Shown here in pieces: positions 33,704 to 41,589 of a stretch of DNA of 64,000 nt. Each line of letters opens with the position of its first letter. Position 1 is the first letter of the stretch. The stretch comes from Planctomycetaceae bacterium (lineage in GTDB: Bacteria; Planctomycetota; Planctomycetia; Pirellulales; Thermoguttaceae). Position numbers and translations under genes: made by a program. A model generated the notes under the pieces. It searched no databases and was not told the origin of the DNA. It was given only the letters and a program-made list of their open reading frames with translations. Location of the stretch: positions 1-64,000 of the forward strand of contig JAAYAY010000293.1 of NCBI GenBank assembly GCA_012719125.1. The letters run 5' to 3'.

Positions 33704-36523
33704 CTACAGGAACACTTCCTTCTCGCGAACGACGCTGACGGGTACCTGCCGACTACGCCGGGCGTTCTCCAGCATCTCCTGGCCCGGGCCCCGGTGGGCA
33801 TACAACGCCTCGCCCGGGCTGACGTGACGGTTCCAGTGCTGTGCGAAAACGTCGGCCGACTCCTTCTTCTTCGACAGCACCGACGGAACCGCGTGCAACA
33901 TGGCCATCCGTCGATCCCGCCGCCGGAAATAGCGAGCGAAAAGCTCCGGCAACAGACTGGAGACCCACGTGTCGCTCACCTCGTCGGCATACCGGGGAAT
34001 CACGTAACGTGGACGGTCCAACGGCCCCAGCGTCTCGCGGACGGCCTCGGTGAACAACGCGCCGTCCTCCGGCGCCGCCCGCTCCAGGAACAACCGCACA
34101 TAGCCGCCCGCCCGGTCCCCAACCTGAAGATGGTACTGCTTCTTGAGCAGCCTGGCTTCAACCAGCGCCCCCAGCACCGCATGCCCCACCGCCAGCGAAA
34201 GCGACGCGCCCGTCCAGGCCTGCTTGCTCTGCTTGAAGGGCGGAAACCCTCCCCCGGCCTCCTCGCCCACGCCGTGAATCTCCAGCGTGTGAATCGGATC
34301 GGGATGATACGGCTCGCCGATCCGCCATAACGCTCGATACTCCGCCCGCCGGCCCGCCCGGCCGAGCATGTCGTCGTTGAGCACATGCAGCGAACCTTCC
34401 AGCCCCTCCGGCTTCAACTCCGTGAAGGCAGCGTGGACGTGCCCCACACCCTTCTCGATCGCCCCGTCGTCCGCCAGTCCGTAGATCGTCTTGTGCCGAT
34501 CGATGAACCGCCGATAGTCGTCCAGTCCCTTGGCAAACTCGGGCGCAATGCAAACCACGTCCCAGTTGTCGGCCAGCTTCTCCGGCACGTCGGGGTCGAG
34601 CCGGATCGATCGCCCGCGAAGCTGGTTGACCGACATCGACGTCGTCACCGACGCCAGGTTCACCAACACGTTGACCTTGTTGGCGTCCCAGCCCTCGCCC
34701 AGCAGGCCGCGAGTGCCGACCAGACACCGGGTCACTCCCCGCTGGAACAGGTCGGTGATCATCGCCACGTAAACCCGGGGGCACCACTGCTCGCCCGAGC
34801 CGGTCAACACGTGAAAGCCGGCCTCTTCCTGATAGGCGAGGTCCGTCGCACAGCCGTGCTCCGCAAGCCAGCTCTTGGCCTCCCCCATGAACCGCTCCGC
34901 CAGGTCGTCGTCCACCAGCACCGTCGATCCGGTGACCAGAACCGGATCCAGTCCGTCGGCTCGGGCGTCGGCCAGCAGCCCCCGAAAAGCAGCCACCGCG
35001 CCGCCGGCCTCCTCGTCGAGCAAATGGCCCACTTCCGGAGCGACGGCCGACGTCTTCTCATAATCGGCGATCACCACCGCTCGGATCGTGTCGCCCAGGG
35101 CCTCCATCTCCGCTTCCAGAATCGGCAGCAGCGCTCGCGTCTTGGCCGTCGAATAGGCCATCACCCGTCCCACCGGCGAGGCGCACGCCCGCGGGCCGGT
35201 CTCGGTGATCTGGATCCCCAACAGCCGCAGCTTGGCGATCGCCTGGTCCGCCAGCACATGGTCCGCCGGGTCCTCCGACCGCCGCAGGCGGTGGCGAAGG
35301 TAGCGATCCAGAACCGGAACGAGCAGGTCGAGTTCCTCGGCCTGCGGGTCGATGCTCGTCGTGTCGGGCGGCGGCACGTTCGGCGGCAGCCGGACTCCTC
35401 GCGACATCAGGAACAGAGGTCCGATGCGAGCCAGTTCCGGATCGCGCCGTTCAAAGGTCGTCCAGTCCTTCATCCGCCCGGTCGGCAGTTCCAGGGTCTT
35501 CAGCACCCGTTCGAGCCATACCGGCAGCGGTTCCGAACAGACGTGCTGCGAGAAATCGACGCCCCCGTCGCTCTCCTGGCCGAACTCGCCGCACAGCAAT
35601 CGCACCACCTCGCGGAACTCGCCGTCGACCGTGGCCAGATATTGCAATTCCTCCGACGTCGGCCGAACGAAGTAAGCCAGGTCCTGATAGGGCGCCAGGA
35701 AACCGTCTTTGACCACGGCCGGCACCGGCACCTCGTAGTCGATCGGCCCGAAGAACTCGTCGTAACGTTCGACGTCCTCCGGCGCCTTGCCGTCGCGATC
35801 AGGCGGCGTGGCTGTCAGGCCGATCACAATCGGTTGCTCCAGCAGTTCGCGAGCGTCGGCCAGCACGCGCCCCCAATGGCCCATCAGATGATGGCACTCG
35901 TCGAGGATCACGAGGCCCACGCCACGGTCGCGGAGCCGATGGAGCGCCTCCAGCGACGAGGCGTGCAGGGTCTGCAGCGACTTGCCGCGGATCGCAACCC
36001 GATCGCGGACCATCTTGCGATACGCCGATAGCCGCTCCTCGTAGTAATCGGCGTTGTGACGCCGCAGATCGCCGATCCAGACGGCTGCCTCGTCCGGATT
36101 CTCGGCCTGCCCCTTCGCGATGAGCGTTTCCTGCCAAAGCCCCACGGCCGCCGCGTCGAGGTCCGTCCCGCCACGCTCGGGCAGCGTCACCGACTGATAG
36201 GTGAGCGACGTCAACAGCCCGGGTGACTTCGGATCGGTGCTCACGCCGTCAGACACCTCAGGAGAAACCTGAAACAGGCTCGTCCGCGAAGCCCACTGGG
36301 CCTGAATCGCCGAGTTGGGCGACAACACCACCGCCGGCTGCTTGACGCACTCCGACCAAAGATAGAGCCCCAACACCGTCTTGCCCGAGCCGGGCGGCGC
36401 CACAATGTGAACCCGCCGCTTCCCCTTGGCCAATTGGGCCTGGGCGATCGTGACGGCATCCACCTGAGCCGGGCGGAGCCGGCCGGTGAATCGGACAGGA
36501 AATAGGCAGTCGGAGTCGGGCAT
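33704..36523 (-). CDS. Large superfamily II DEAD/DEAH-type helicase
   Basis: A 939-residue helicase. The first RecA domain has APPGSGKT (Walker A, residues 42-49), DECHH (motif II, 208-212) and TATPP (motif III, 238-241). The second RecA domain, near residue 600-640, has FQRGVTRCLVGTRGLLGEGW and the motif VI-like QLRGRSIRLDP. A large insert separates them, and the C-terminal 250 residues are unassigned. It may unwind or remodel nucleic acid. Start at 36523 yields LFPVRFTGRLRPAQ as N-terminus; 36559 is also possible. A methyltransferase gene follows, but no nuclease is adjacent, so a restriction or defence role is only a possibility. Confidence 0.88.
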   Translation of the reverse strand: MPDSDCLFPVRFTGRLRPAQVDAVTIAQAQLAKGKRRVHIVAPPGSGKTVLGLYLWSECVKQPAVVLSPNSAIQAQWASRTSLFQVSPEVSDGVSTDPKSPGLLTSLTYQSVTLPERGGTDLDAAAVGLWQETLIAKGQAENPDEAAVWIGDLRRHNADYYEERLSAYRKMVRDRVAIRGKSLQTLHASSLEALHRLRDRGVGLVILDECHHLMGHWGRVLADARELLEQPIVIGLTATPPDRDGKAPEDVERYDEFFGPIDYEVPVPAVVKDGFLAPYQDLAYFVRPTSEELQYLATVDGEFREVVRLLCGEFGQESDGGVDFSQHVCSEPLPVWLERVLKTLELPTGRMKDWTTFERRDPELARIGPLFLMSRGVRLPPNVPPPDTTSIDPQAEELDLLVPVLDRYLRHRLRRSEDPADHVLADQAIAKLRLLGIQITETGPRACASPVGRVMAYSTAKTRALLPILEAEMEALGDTIRAVVIADYEKTSAVAPEVGHLLDEEAGGAVAAFRGLLADARADGLDPVLVTGSTVLVDDDLAERFMGEAKSWLAEHGCATDLAYQEEAGFHVLTGSGEQWCPRVYVAMITDLFQRGVTRCLVGTRGLLGEGWDANKVNVLVNLASVTTSMSVNQLRGRSIRLDPDVPEKLADNWDVVCIAPEFAKGLDDYRRFIDRHKTIYGLADDGAIEKGVGHVHAAFTELKPEGLEGSLHVLNDDMLGRAGRRAEYRALWRIGEPYHPDPIHTLEIHGVGEEAGGGFPPFKQSKQAWTGASLSLAVGHAVLGALVEARLLKKQYHLQVGDRAGGYVRLFLERAAPEDGALFTEAVRETLGPLDRPRYVIPRYADEVSDTWVSSLLPELFARYFRRRDRRMAMLHAVPSVLSKKKESADVFAQHWNRHVSPGEALYAHRGPGQEMLENARRSRQVPVSVVREKEVFL

Positions 36524-36562
36524 AAACAACGGTCTAAGACAGGTGATGAAAATCGCCATACC

Positions 36563-36624
36563 AACCCGAAGCGCAAGCGAGGACAGAAGTTGTAGCCATT
36601 CTCTCCTCGCTTGCGATTCGGGTT
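36563..36624. repeat. 21-bp inverted repeat upstream of helicase and MerR genes
   Basis: AACCCGAAGCGCAAGCGAGG at 36563-36582 pairs with its reverse complement at 36604-36624, with one mismatch in 21. This CCCGAAGCG-AAGCGAGG core resembles an element dispersed in pirellula genomes (from memory). It lies in the divergent region between the helicase gene and the MerR gene. Confidence 0.85.
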
Positions 36625-36662
36625 AGTGTAGCAGATTCTCCGCGAAAAAAGTCGAAGAGATA

Positions 36663-36697
36663 TTGACACTGTCATATAACACTGTAAGATACAGTCA
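36663..36697 (+). promoter_or_regulatory. Promoter and palindromic operator of the MerR-VIT operon, leaderless
   Basis: TTGACA at 36663-36668 and TAAGAT at 36685-36690, 16 bp apart, make a near-consensus promoter. A dyad ACTGT-AAGAT-ACAGT (36681-36695) covers the -10 box, and a further ACTGT lies at 36668-36672. The ATG at 36697 is only six bases beyond the -10 box, so transcription would start at or next to the start codon and the mRNA would be leaderless. The dyad is well placed for autoregulation by the MerR protein. Confidence 0.65.
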
Positions 36698-37374
36698 TGG
36701 ACCTACTCTTGACCATCGGCGAACTGGCATCCGCGGTGCACCAGGCACTGGCCGAGACCTCCTACGCCGGGCAGGCGTCGGGCCGGGTCCGAGATGTGCC
36801 GGACCCTCGCACCATCCGCTACTACACGACCCTCGGACTTCTCGACAAGCCGGCCGAAATGCGAGGCCGGACGGCCTACTACGGACGGCGGCACCTGCTG
36901 CAACTCGTTGCCATCAAACGCCTCCAGGCCGAAGGCAAATCGCTCGTCGAAATCCAGACAGCCCTGGCCGCCGCGGGCGAATCGACGCTGGCCAGGTGCG
37001 CGGCGCTACCCGAAGGTTTTCCACAAGCGATCGAGCGGCAAAGCCGCAAATCAGAACCGGTCGCCGCGGGACCACCGTCCGCCGGGCGAGACGAATTCTG
37101 GGCGACCATGCCCAGCGCAAAGTCCACGCCCGTCGGCGACGATCAGAAACACTTCAGCCATGCGACGACCGCGGTTCACCTGAAGCTGTTGGACAACGTC
37201 ACGCTCGTGATCGAAGGGCCCGTAGACAAACAAACCCTCACCAGACTCCAACCGCTATTGGAGAGCCTGAAGGACGTCCTTACACGCAACGGAGATGCCG
37301 GCGAACCAGAACCAGGCCACGGGCAACGGTCCGAATCGAGCCGGTCCGACAAGAACGAAAGGGAGCAACCATGA
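36697..37374 (+). CDS. MerR family transcriptional regulator
   Basis: A 225-residue regulator. The N-terminal helix-turn-helix is LTIGELASAVHQAL, followed after a loop by DPRTIRYYTTLGLLDKPAEM and GRTAYYGRRHLLQLVAIKRLQ, the wing and second helix of MerR proteins. A spacer of about 25 residues inside the HTH region is longer than usual. The effector region (after residue 90) has no Cys-rich metal site; it contains VHLKLLDNVTLVIEGPVDKQ, a small beta segment. The stop codon overlaps the ATG of the VIT/vWA gene (ATGA), so both are translated together. It probably controls that gene and itself through the dyad in its promoter. Confidence 0.9.
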   Translation: MDLLLTIGELASAVHQALAETSYAGQASGRVRDVPDPRTIRYYTTLGLLDKPAEMRGRTAYYGRRHLLQLVAIKRLQAEGKSLVEIQTALAAAGESTLARCAALPEGFPQAIERQSRKSEPVAAGPPSAGRDEFWATMPSAKSTPVGDDQKHFSHATTAVHLKLLDNVTLVIEGPVDKQTLTRLQPLLESLKDVLTRNGDAGEPEPGHGQRSESSRSDKNEREQP

Positions 37375-39773
37375 TTCGAACTCTCAACGTCATCCACGAC
37401 GAGAACTTGCCCAAACGGGACGACCAGGCCGGCTTCGGCTGTCTGGAAACCGTTCGTGGTTGCCTCCCGCTCGTTTCGCTGAACATCTCGGCCACGATCA
37501 GCGGCCTGCTGGCTCGCACGCACGTCACGCAGACGTTCCGCAATTCTCTGGACGAACCGCTCGAGGCAACCTACATCTTCCCCCTGCCCGACCGGGCCGC
37601 CGTCACCTCGTTCCGCATGCGCGTGGGCGAGCGGGTGATCGAGGGACAACTCAAAGAGCGGGGCCAGGCTCGCAAGGATTACCGGAAGGCGATTGAAGAC
37701 GGCCATCGGGCCGCCCTGGCCGAAGAGGATCGCAGCGGCACGTTCAGCATCCAGGTGGGCAACATCCCGCCGAAAGAAGACGTCTCGGTCGAACTGACGC
37801 TCGTCGGTCCCTTGCCCGTGGCGAACGGAGAAGCAACCTTTCGCTTCCCGCTGGTCGTCGCCCCCCGTTACACCGCGGGCATCCCGCTCGACGGTCCCTC
37901 CGTGGGCCTCGGCCAGACAAGCGACACGGACGAGGTGCCCGACGCTTCGCGCATCACGCCCCCCGTGCTGCTGCCCGGCTTTCCGAATCCCGTCGCGCTG
38001 TCGCTGGAAGTCATACTGGACCCCAAAGGACTCATAGGATCCAACTCGCCCGAGCGGCAATTCTCGGTGAGCCTCCACAGCGCGATCGTCGAAGAGGGAC
38101 CGCCCTGGAAGATCCGCCTGCAGCCGGGTGAGCGGCTCAATCGCGATTTCATCCTGCGTTTCCCCGTGGCGGCCGAGGCCGTCCAAACGTCGCTGATTGC
38201 GTCTCGTGACGAAGGCGGGAAGACGGGAACATTCGCACTGACGCTCGCCCCGCCGGCCGTGGAGCCGGGCACGCAAACGCCGCGCGACGTCGTCATCGTG
38301 CTCGACCGTTCGGGAAGCATGAGCGGCTGGAAGATGGTCGCCGCCCGCCGCGCCGCAGGACGAATCGTCGATACGCTGCTCGACGTCGACCGCTTCTCCG
38401 TAATCGCCTTCGACAACGACGTCGAGACGCCGCCGCACACTCAGGGACGTCTTGTAGAAGCGACGGATCGCGCCCGCTGGCGAACCATCGAGTGGCTGGG
38501 GAAGATCGAGGCACGCGGCGGCACCGAGATGGACCGCGCCCTGTCCGATGCAATCCATCTGCTGCGTTCGAGCGTGGGAGACCGCCAGCCAATTCTCGTT
38601 CTCGTCACCGACGGCCAGGTGGCCGGCGAAGACGCCATTCTTCGCACCGTGAAACAGGGATCGCCGGGCGGCCGCATTCCGCGAATTCACACCATCGGAA
38701 TCGATCGGGCGGTCAACGCGGGCTTCCTGCAGCGTCTCGCCGATGCCGGGTGCGGCACCTGCGACCTGGTCGAATCGGAAGATCGGCTCGACGCCGCTAT
38801 GGACCACATTCACCGCGGAATCGCCACGGCCGCCCTCACGGATCTCAGGCTGGAAACCCTGTCCGGTTCACTGATCGAAGATAGCCTGGCCCCGGCCAAA
38901 CTCCCCGACCTGTTCGCCGATCGGCCGGTCACGATCTTCGGCCAGTCCCGAACGGACGGTTCGCCGTTGCGCTTGCGTGTCTGCGGAACCGATAGTTCCG
39001 GCCACTCCTGGCAGACCGAGGTCGGCGCCATCGACGGGCCAGGCGATACGGTTCGCAACCTTTGGGGCCGGGCACGAGTCCGCGACCTGGAAGACCGCTA
39101 CGCTATGGGCGCAAAGAAGCCGAAGGACCTGGCCAAACAGATCGTCGAGGTCTCGCTGGCGACGAACGTGCTTTCGCGATTCACCGCCTACGTGGCCGTC
39201 GATCGGTCCGAGGTCGTCAACAAGGGCGGCCGGCAACAGCAGGTGGTCCAGCCGGTGGAGATGCCGGACGGGTGGAGTGCTTTCGAGTCGAACGTGCGAT
39301 TCTGCATCGCGTCTGGTGCCCCTGCAAGTGAGAGCGTTGACTCGTGTCTGTTGGATTCCATTGATTCGCCGACGAGAGCCCTGTCGAGAACTCGACGGTC
39401 TGCAAGACCGCCACAGTTTCGCGACGTGCCCGAGCCTGCGTCGGTCGAAGGGTGTGTTGCGGAGATTCGGCGTCTGTGCAAGCCCGTCAAGGACGGAGTC
39501 TTGTCGCGAATGTCGGTGCGGCTGGCTCTTCTCGAACGACTGCTCGAACTCCTGCACAAACTGGCTCCCATGATCCGTGCCGAGTCGCAAGAAACGCGAG
39601 AGGCGGTGGAAAGACTTGCTGCAGAGATTGAGCTGCTCCTGGAGACCTATCGATTCAGCGACAAACGCGTTCTGAAAGCGGCCCCGATGAACGAACTCCT
39701 GGAGAGAATTCGGCAGACAGTCGAGGTTATCGGTTCACCACCGAGCGAAGAACGCCAGGAGTTCTGGACGTAG
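37371..39773 (+). CDS. VIT and von Willebrand factor A domain protein
   Basis: An 800-residue protein. Residues about 15-140 form a VIT (vault-inter-alpha-trypsin) domain: ISGLLARTHVTQTFRNSLDE, then EATYIFPLPDRAAVTSFRM and GNIPPKEDVSVELTLVGPLP. Residues about 300-480 form a von Willebrand A domain with an intact MIDAS (VIVLDRSGSMSG). The C-terminal 300 residues contain MGAKKPKDLAKQIVEVSLAT and FTAYVAVDRS, as in inter-alpha-trypsin-inhibitor-like bacterial proteins. No N-terminal signal and no sortase motif was seen, so it is probably cytosolic. GGGAG ten bases upstream supports the start, which overlaps the MerR stop by 4 bp. Partner unknown. Confidence 0.92.
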   Translation: MIRTLNVIHDENLPKRDDQAGFGCLETVRGCLPLVSLNISATISGLLARTHVTQTFRNSLDEPLEATYIFPLPDRAAVTSFRMRVGERVIEGQLKERGQARKDYRKAIEDGHRAALAEEDRSGTFSIQVGNIPPKEDVSVELTLVGPLPVANGEATFRFPLVVAPRYTAGIPLDGPSVGLGQTSDTDEVPDASRITPPVLLPGFPNPVALSLEVILDPKGLIGSNSPERQFSVSLHSAIVEEGPPWKIRLQPGERLNRDFILRFPVAAEAVQTSLIASRDEGGKTGTFALTLAPPAVEPGTQTPRDVVIVLDRSGSMSGWKMVAARRAAGRIVDTLLDVDRFSVIAFDNDVETPPHTQGRLVEATDRARWRTIEWLGKIEARGGTEMDRALSDAIHLLRSSVGDRQPILVLVTDGQVAGEDAILRTVKQGSPGGRIPRIHTIGIDRAVNAGFLQRLADAGCGTCDLVESEDRLDAAMDHIHRGIATAALTDLRLETLSGSLIEDSLAPAKLPDLFADRPVTIFGQSRTDGSPLRLRVCGTDSSGHSWQTEVGAIDGPGDTVRNLWGRARVRDLEDRYAMGAKKPKDLAKQIVEVSLATNVLSRFTAYVAVDRSEVVNKGGRQQQVVQPVEMPDGWSAFESNVRFCIASGAPASESVDSCLLDSIDSPTRALSRTRRSARPPQFRDVPEPASVEGCVAEIRRLCKPVKDGVLSRMSVRLALLERLLELLHKLAPMIRAESQETREAVERLAAEIELLLETYRFSDKRVLKAAPMNELLERIRQTVEVIGSPPSEERQEFWT

Positions 39774-39856
39774 GTCCTCGCTCCTTAGCCGGACAGCGCC
39801 ACCTCGGTGCAGTCTGCGAACCTGAACCCGTTGCGTTGCAGTCGTTTAACGCCCTC

Positions 39857-40267
39857 TCACAGATCGACAATCACCTCGGCCAACCACCCCTCGCCGTCCC
39901 GCTCGACCTTGAGTCCGTGATAGGTGATCGCCTTCACCTCCATGTCGAGGCGGTGACGGTCCGGATCGAAAGGCTCGCCGCGAACGGTGGCGGTCAGACC
40001 CGCGTTGCCTGTAGTCACGTCGAACTGGCAAAGGAGTACGTGTTCCGTGTCGAACCGATAGAGCAACTCGGCCAGCCAGTCATACATCAGATCGTCGAGC
40101 TGATCGCCCTCCACCGAAACAGAGAATTCCTCGGTCGCGAGGACGTCCGCATAGTTCTCGACAATCACCGAGAAGAAGGCCTTGGCGGCCTCGGCGAAGA
40201 GCGCGTCAAGATCGTCGGCCCGGGCGCGGAGGCCGATGTCGGCCGTGTGTTCGAAGGTTTCGTACAT
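39857..40267 (-). CDS. Archease (RtcB-activating protein)
   Basis: A 136-residue archease. It has the family start YETFEHTADIGLRARADDLD, then LFAEAAKAFFSVI, LDDLMYDWLAELLYRFDTEH and ends in KAITYHGLKVERDGEGWLAEVIVDL-like segments, including the metal-binding Asp of HTADIG and the terminal Asp. Archease helps the RNA ligase RtcB to ligate 3'-phosphate or 2',3'-cyclic phosphate RNA. The stop of the upstream oxidoreductase gene is only 4 bp away, so they form an operon; no rtcB gene is in the window. It converges with the VIT gene. Confidence 0.95.
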   Translation of the reverse strand: MYETFEHTADIGLRARADDLDALFAEAAKAFFSVIVENYADVLATEEFSVSVEGDQLDDLMYDWLAELLYRFDTEHVLLCQFDVTTGNAGLTATVRGEPFDPDRHRLDMEVKAITYHGLKVERDGEGWLAEVIVDL

Positions 40268-40271
40268 TGGC

Positions 40272-41300
40272 CTATAACAGGGATTCGGATTTGGCTTCGT
40301 CTGAAATCGCCACCACCACGCGGCCGGTGATCTTGCTGTCGAGGATCTCGGCGATCTTGCCGGGAAGCTGTTCGAGGGTGACGAACTGTGCAACCCGGTC
40401 CAGGCAATCGAGCTTCCACTCGCCGGCCAGCTTCTCCCAGGTTTGATGCCGCAAGGGAATGGGGCACCAGGCGGCATCGATGCCCGTCAGGGTAATGCCG
40501 CGGAGGATGAAGGGGAAGACGGTCATGTCGGGAATGTCGAACCCAGCCGCATTGCCGCAAATGGCCGCACAGCCGCCGTGCTTCATCGCCCGCAGGATAG
40601 TCGACAAGGGAGCGCTGCCCACGGTGTCGACGGCACCCGCCCAGCGCCCCTTGAGCAGCGGCTTGCCGCTTGAATCGCTGACCGCCTCGCGCCGGGCGAT
40701 TTCTGCCGCACCCAGCGACTCGAGCAGCGGATGGGCCGATTCCTTTCCCGTCACGGCCACAACCTCATATCCCAGCTTGGCCAGGATCGCCACGCTGAAG
40801 CAGCCCACGCCGCCCGAGGCTCCGGTCACCACCACCTGGCCCTTCTCGGGCGTCACGTCGTGATCGAGCAGGGCCTGTACCAGAAAGCCGGCCGTCAGCC
40901 CGGCCGTCCCGAGGATCATGCTTTCGCGGATCGAGAGATCGGCCGGCATGGGCACGACCCAGTCCTGGGGCACGCGGATGTAGTCGCCCCAAGCCCCCCA
41001 GCGATTCGTTCCCATGTCGAATCCGGTCACGATCACTTCGTCGCCTTCGCAGAATTCGTAAACGCCGCTCTCGACCACCCGCCCGGCAACGTCCACCCCC
41101 GGGATGTTGGGAAACGTCTTGTTCACCCCGGGATTTCCGGTCGCTCCCAAAGCGTCCTTGTAGTTGAGCGACGAGTAGTCCACCCGCACGACCACGTCGC
41201 CCGGCGGCAAGTTCGCGGTGGGAACCTCGGTGATCCGGCCCGTCACGCGCCCTTCAGCATCTTTGTCGACGAGGTAACAGCGAAAAGTCTCGGGCAACAT
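40272..41300 (-). CDS. YhdH-type quinone/acrylyl-CoA reductase (MDR family)
   Basis: A 342-residue zinc-independent medium-chain dehydrogenase/reductase. The N-terminus FRCYLVDKDAEGRVTGRITE is followed by VVRVDYSSLNYKDALGATGN and by IPGVDVAGRVVESG. The nucleotide-binding loop is VVVTGASGGVGCFSVAILAKLG. Later segments are TGIDAAWCPIPLR and ITGRVVVAI. This matches the YhdH/AcuI family, which reduces acryloyl-CoA or quinones with NADPH. The start at 41300 has GGAG about ten bases upstream. It is the first gene of an operon with archease. Confidence 0.93.
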   Translation of the reverse strand: MLPETFRCYLVDKDAEGRVTGRITEVPTANLPPGDVVVRVDYSSLNYKDALGATGNPGVNKTFPNIPGVDVAGRVVESGVYEFCEGDEVIVTGFDMGTNRWGAWGDYIRVPQDWVVPMPADLSIRESMILGTAGLTAGFLVQALLDHDVTPEKGQVVVTGASGGVGCFSVAILAKLGYEVVAVTGKESAHPLLESLGAAEIARREAVSDSSGKPLLKGRWAGAVDTVGSAPLSTILRAMKHGGCAAICGNAAGFDIPDMTVFPFILRGITLTGIDAAWCPIPLRHQTWEKLAGEWKLDCLDRVAQFVTLEQLPGKIAEILDSKITGRVVVAISDEAKSESLL

Positions 41301-41454
41301 GGTTCTCGCTCCGCAATCCCTCCCCAGCGAAGCGAGAGGGAGGGTGGGGTGGGGCTGACGCGTCAAGCAACGGCACAATCCGTCACGACCGCGTGGCAGC
41401 GCAGCATGGGTGAATCATAGCCGATAGGGCGGAAGGTGTCACACGGTTGTCAAT

Positions 41455-41583
41455 TACGAAGCACGAAACACGAAATCCGAAACAAATCCGAATGAAGAAA
41501 CTCAAATGTCCAAAACTGCTTTGGAGCATTCGGTCCTCCGGTTTTGGATTTGTTTCGTATTTCGTGCTTCGCATTTCGTATTT
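41455..41583. repeat. Palindromic AT-rich dispersed element
   Basis: Left arm 41455-41489 (TACGAAGCACGAAACACGAA, then ATCCGAAACAAATCC) and right arm 41545-41583 (GGATTTGTTTCGTATTTCGT, then GCTTCGCATTTCGTATTTC) are near reverse complements. The middle contains TTTGGAGCATTCGG. A related copy lies at 50571-50636. It is markedly AT-richer than the genes around it and ends just before the sulfite reductase stop codon. Confidence 0.85.
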
Positions 41584-41589
41584 CCTGCC

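Noticed and set aside
34385-36031. 548-codon plus-strand frame opposite the helicase gene
   Set aside because: Antisense shadow; the helicase motifs on the minus strand are complete.
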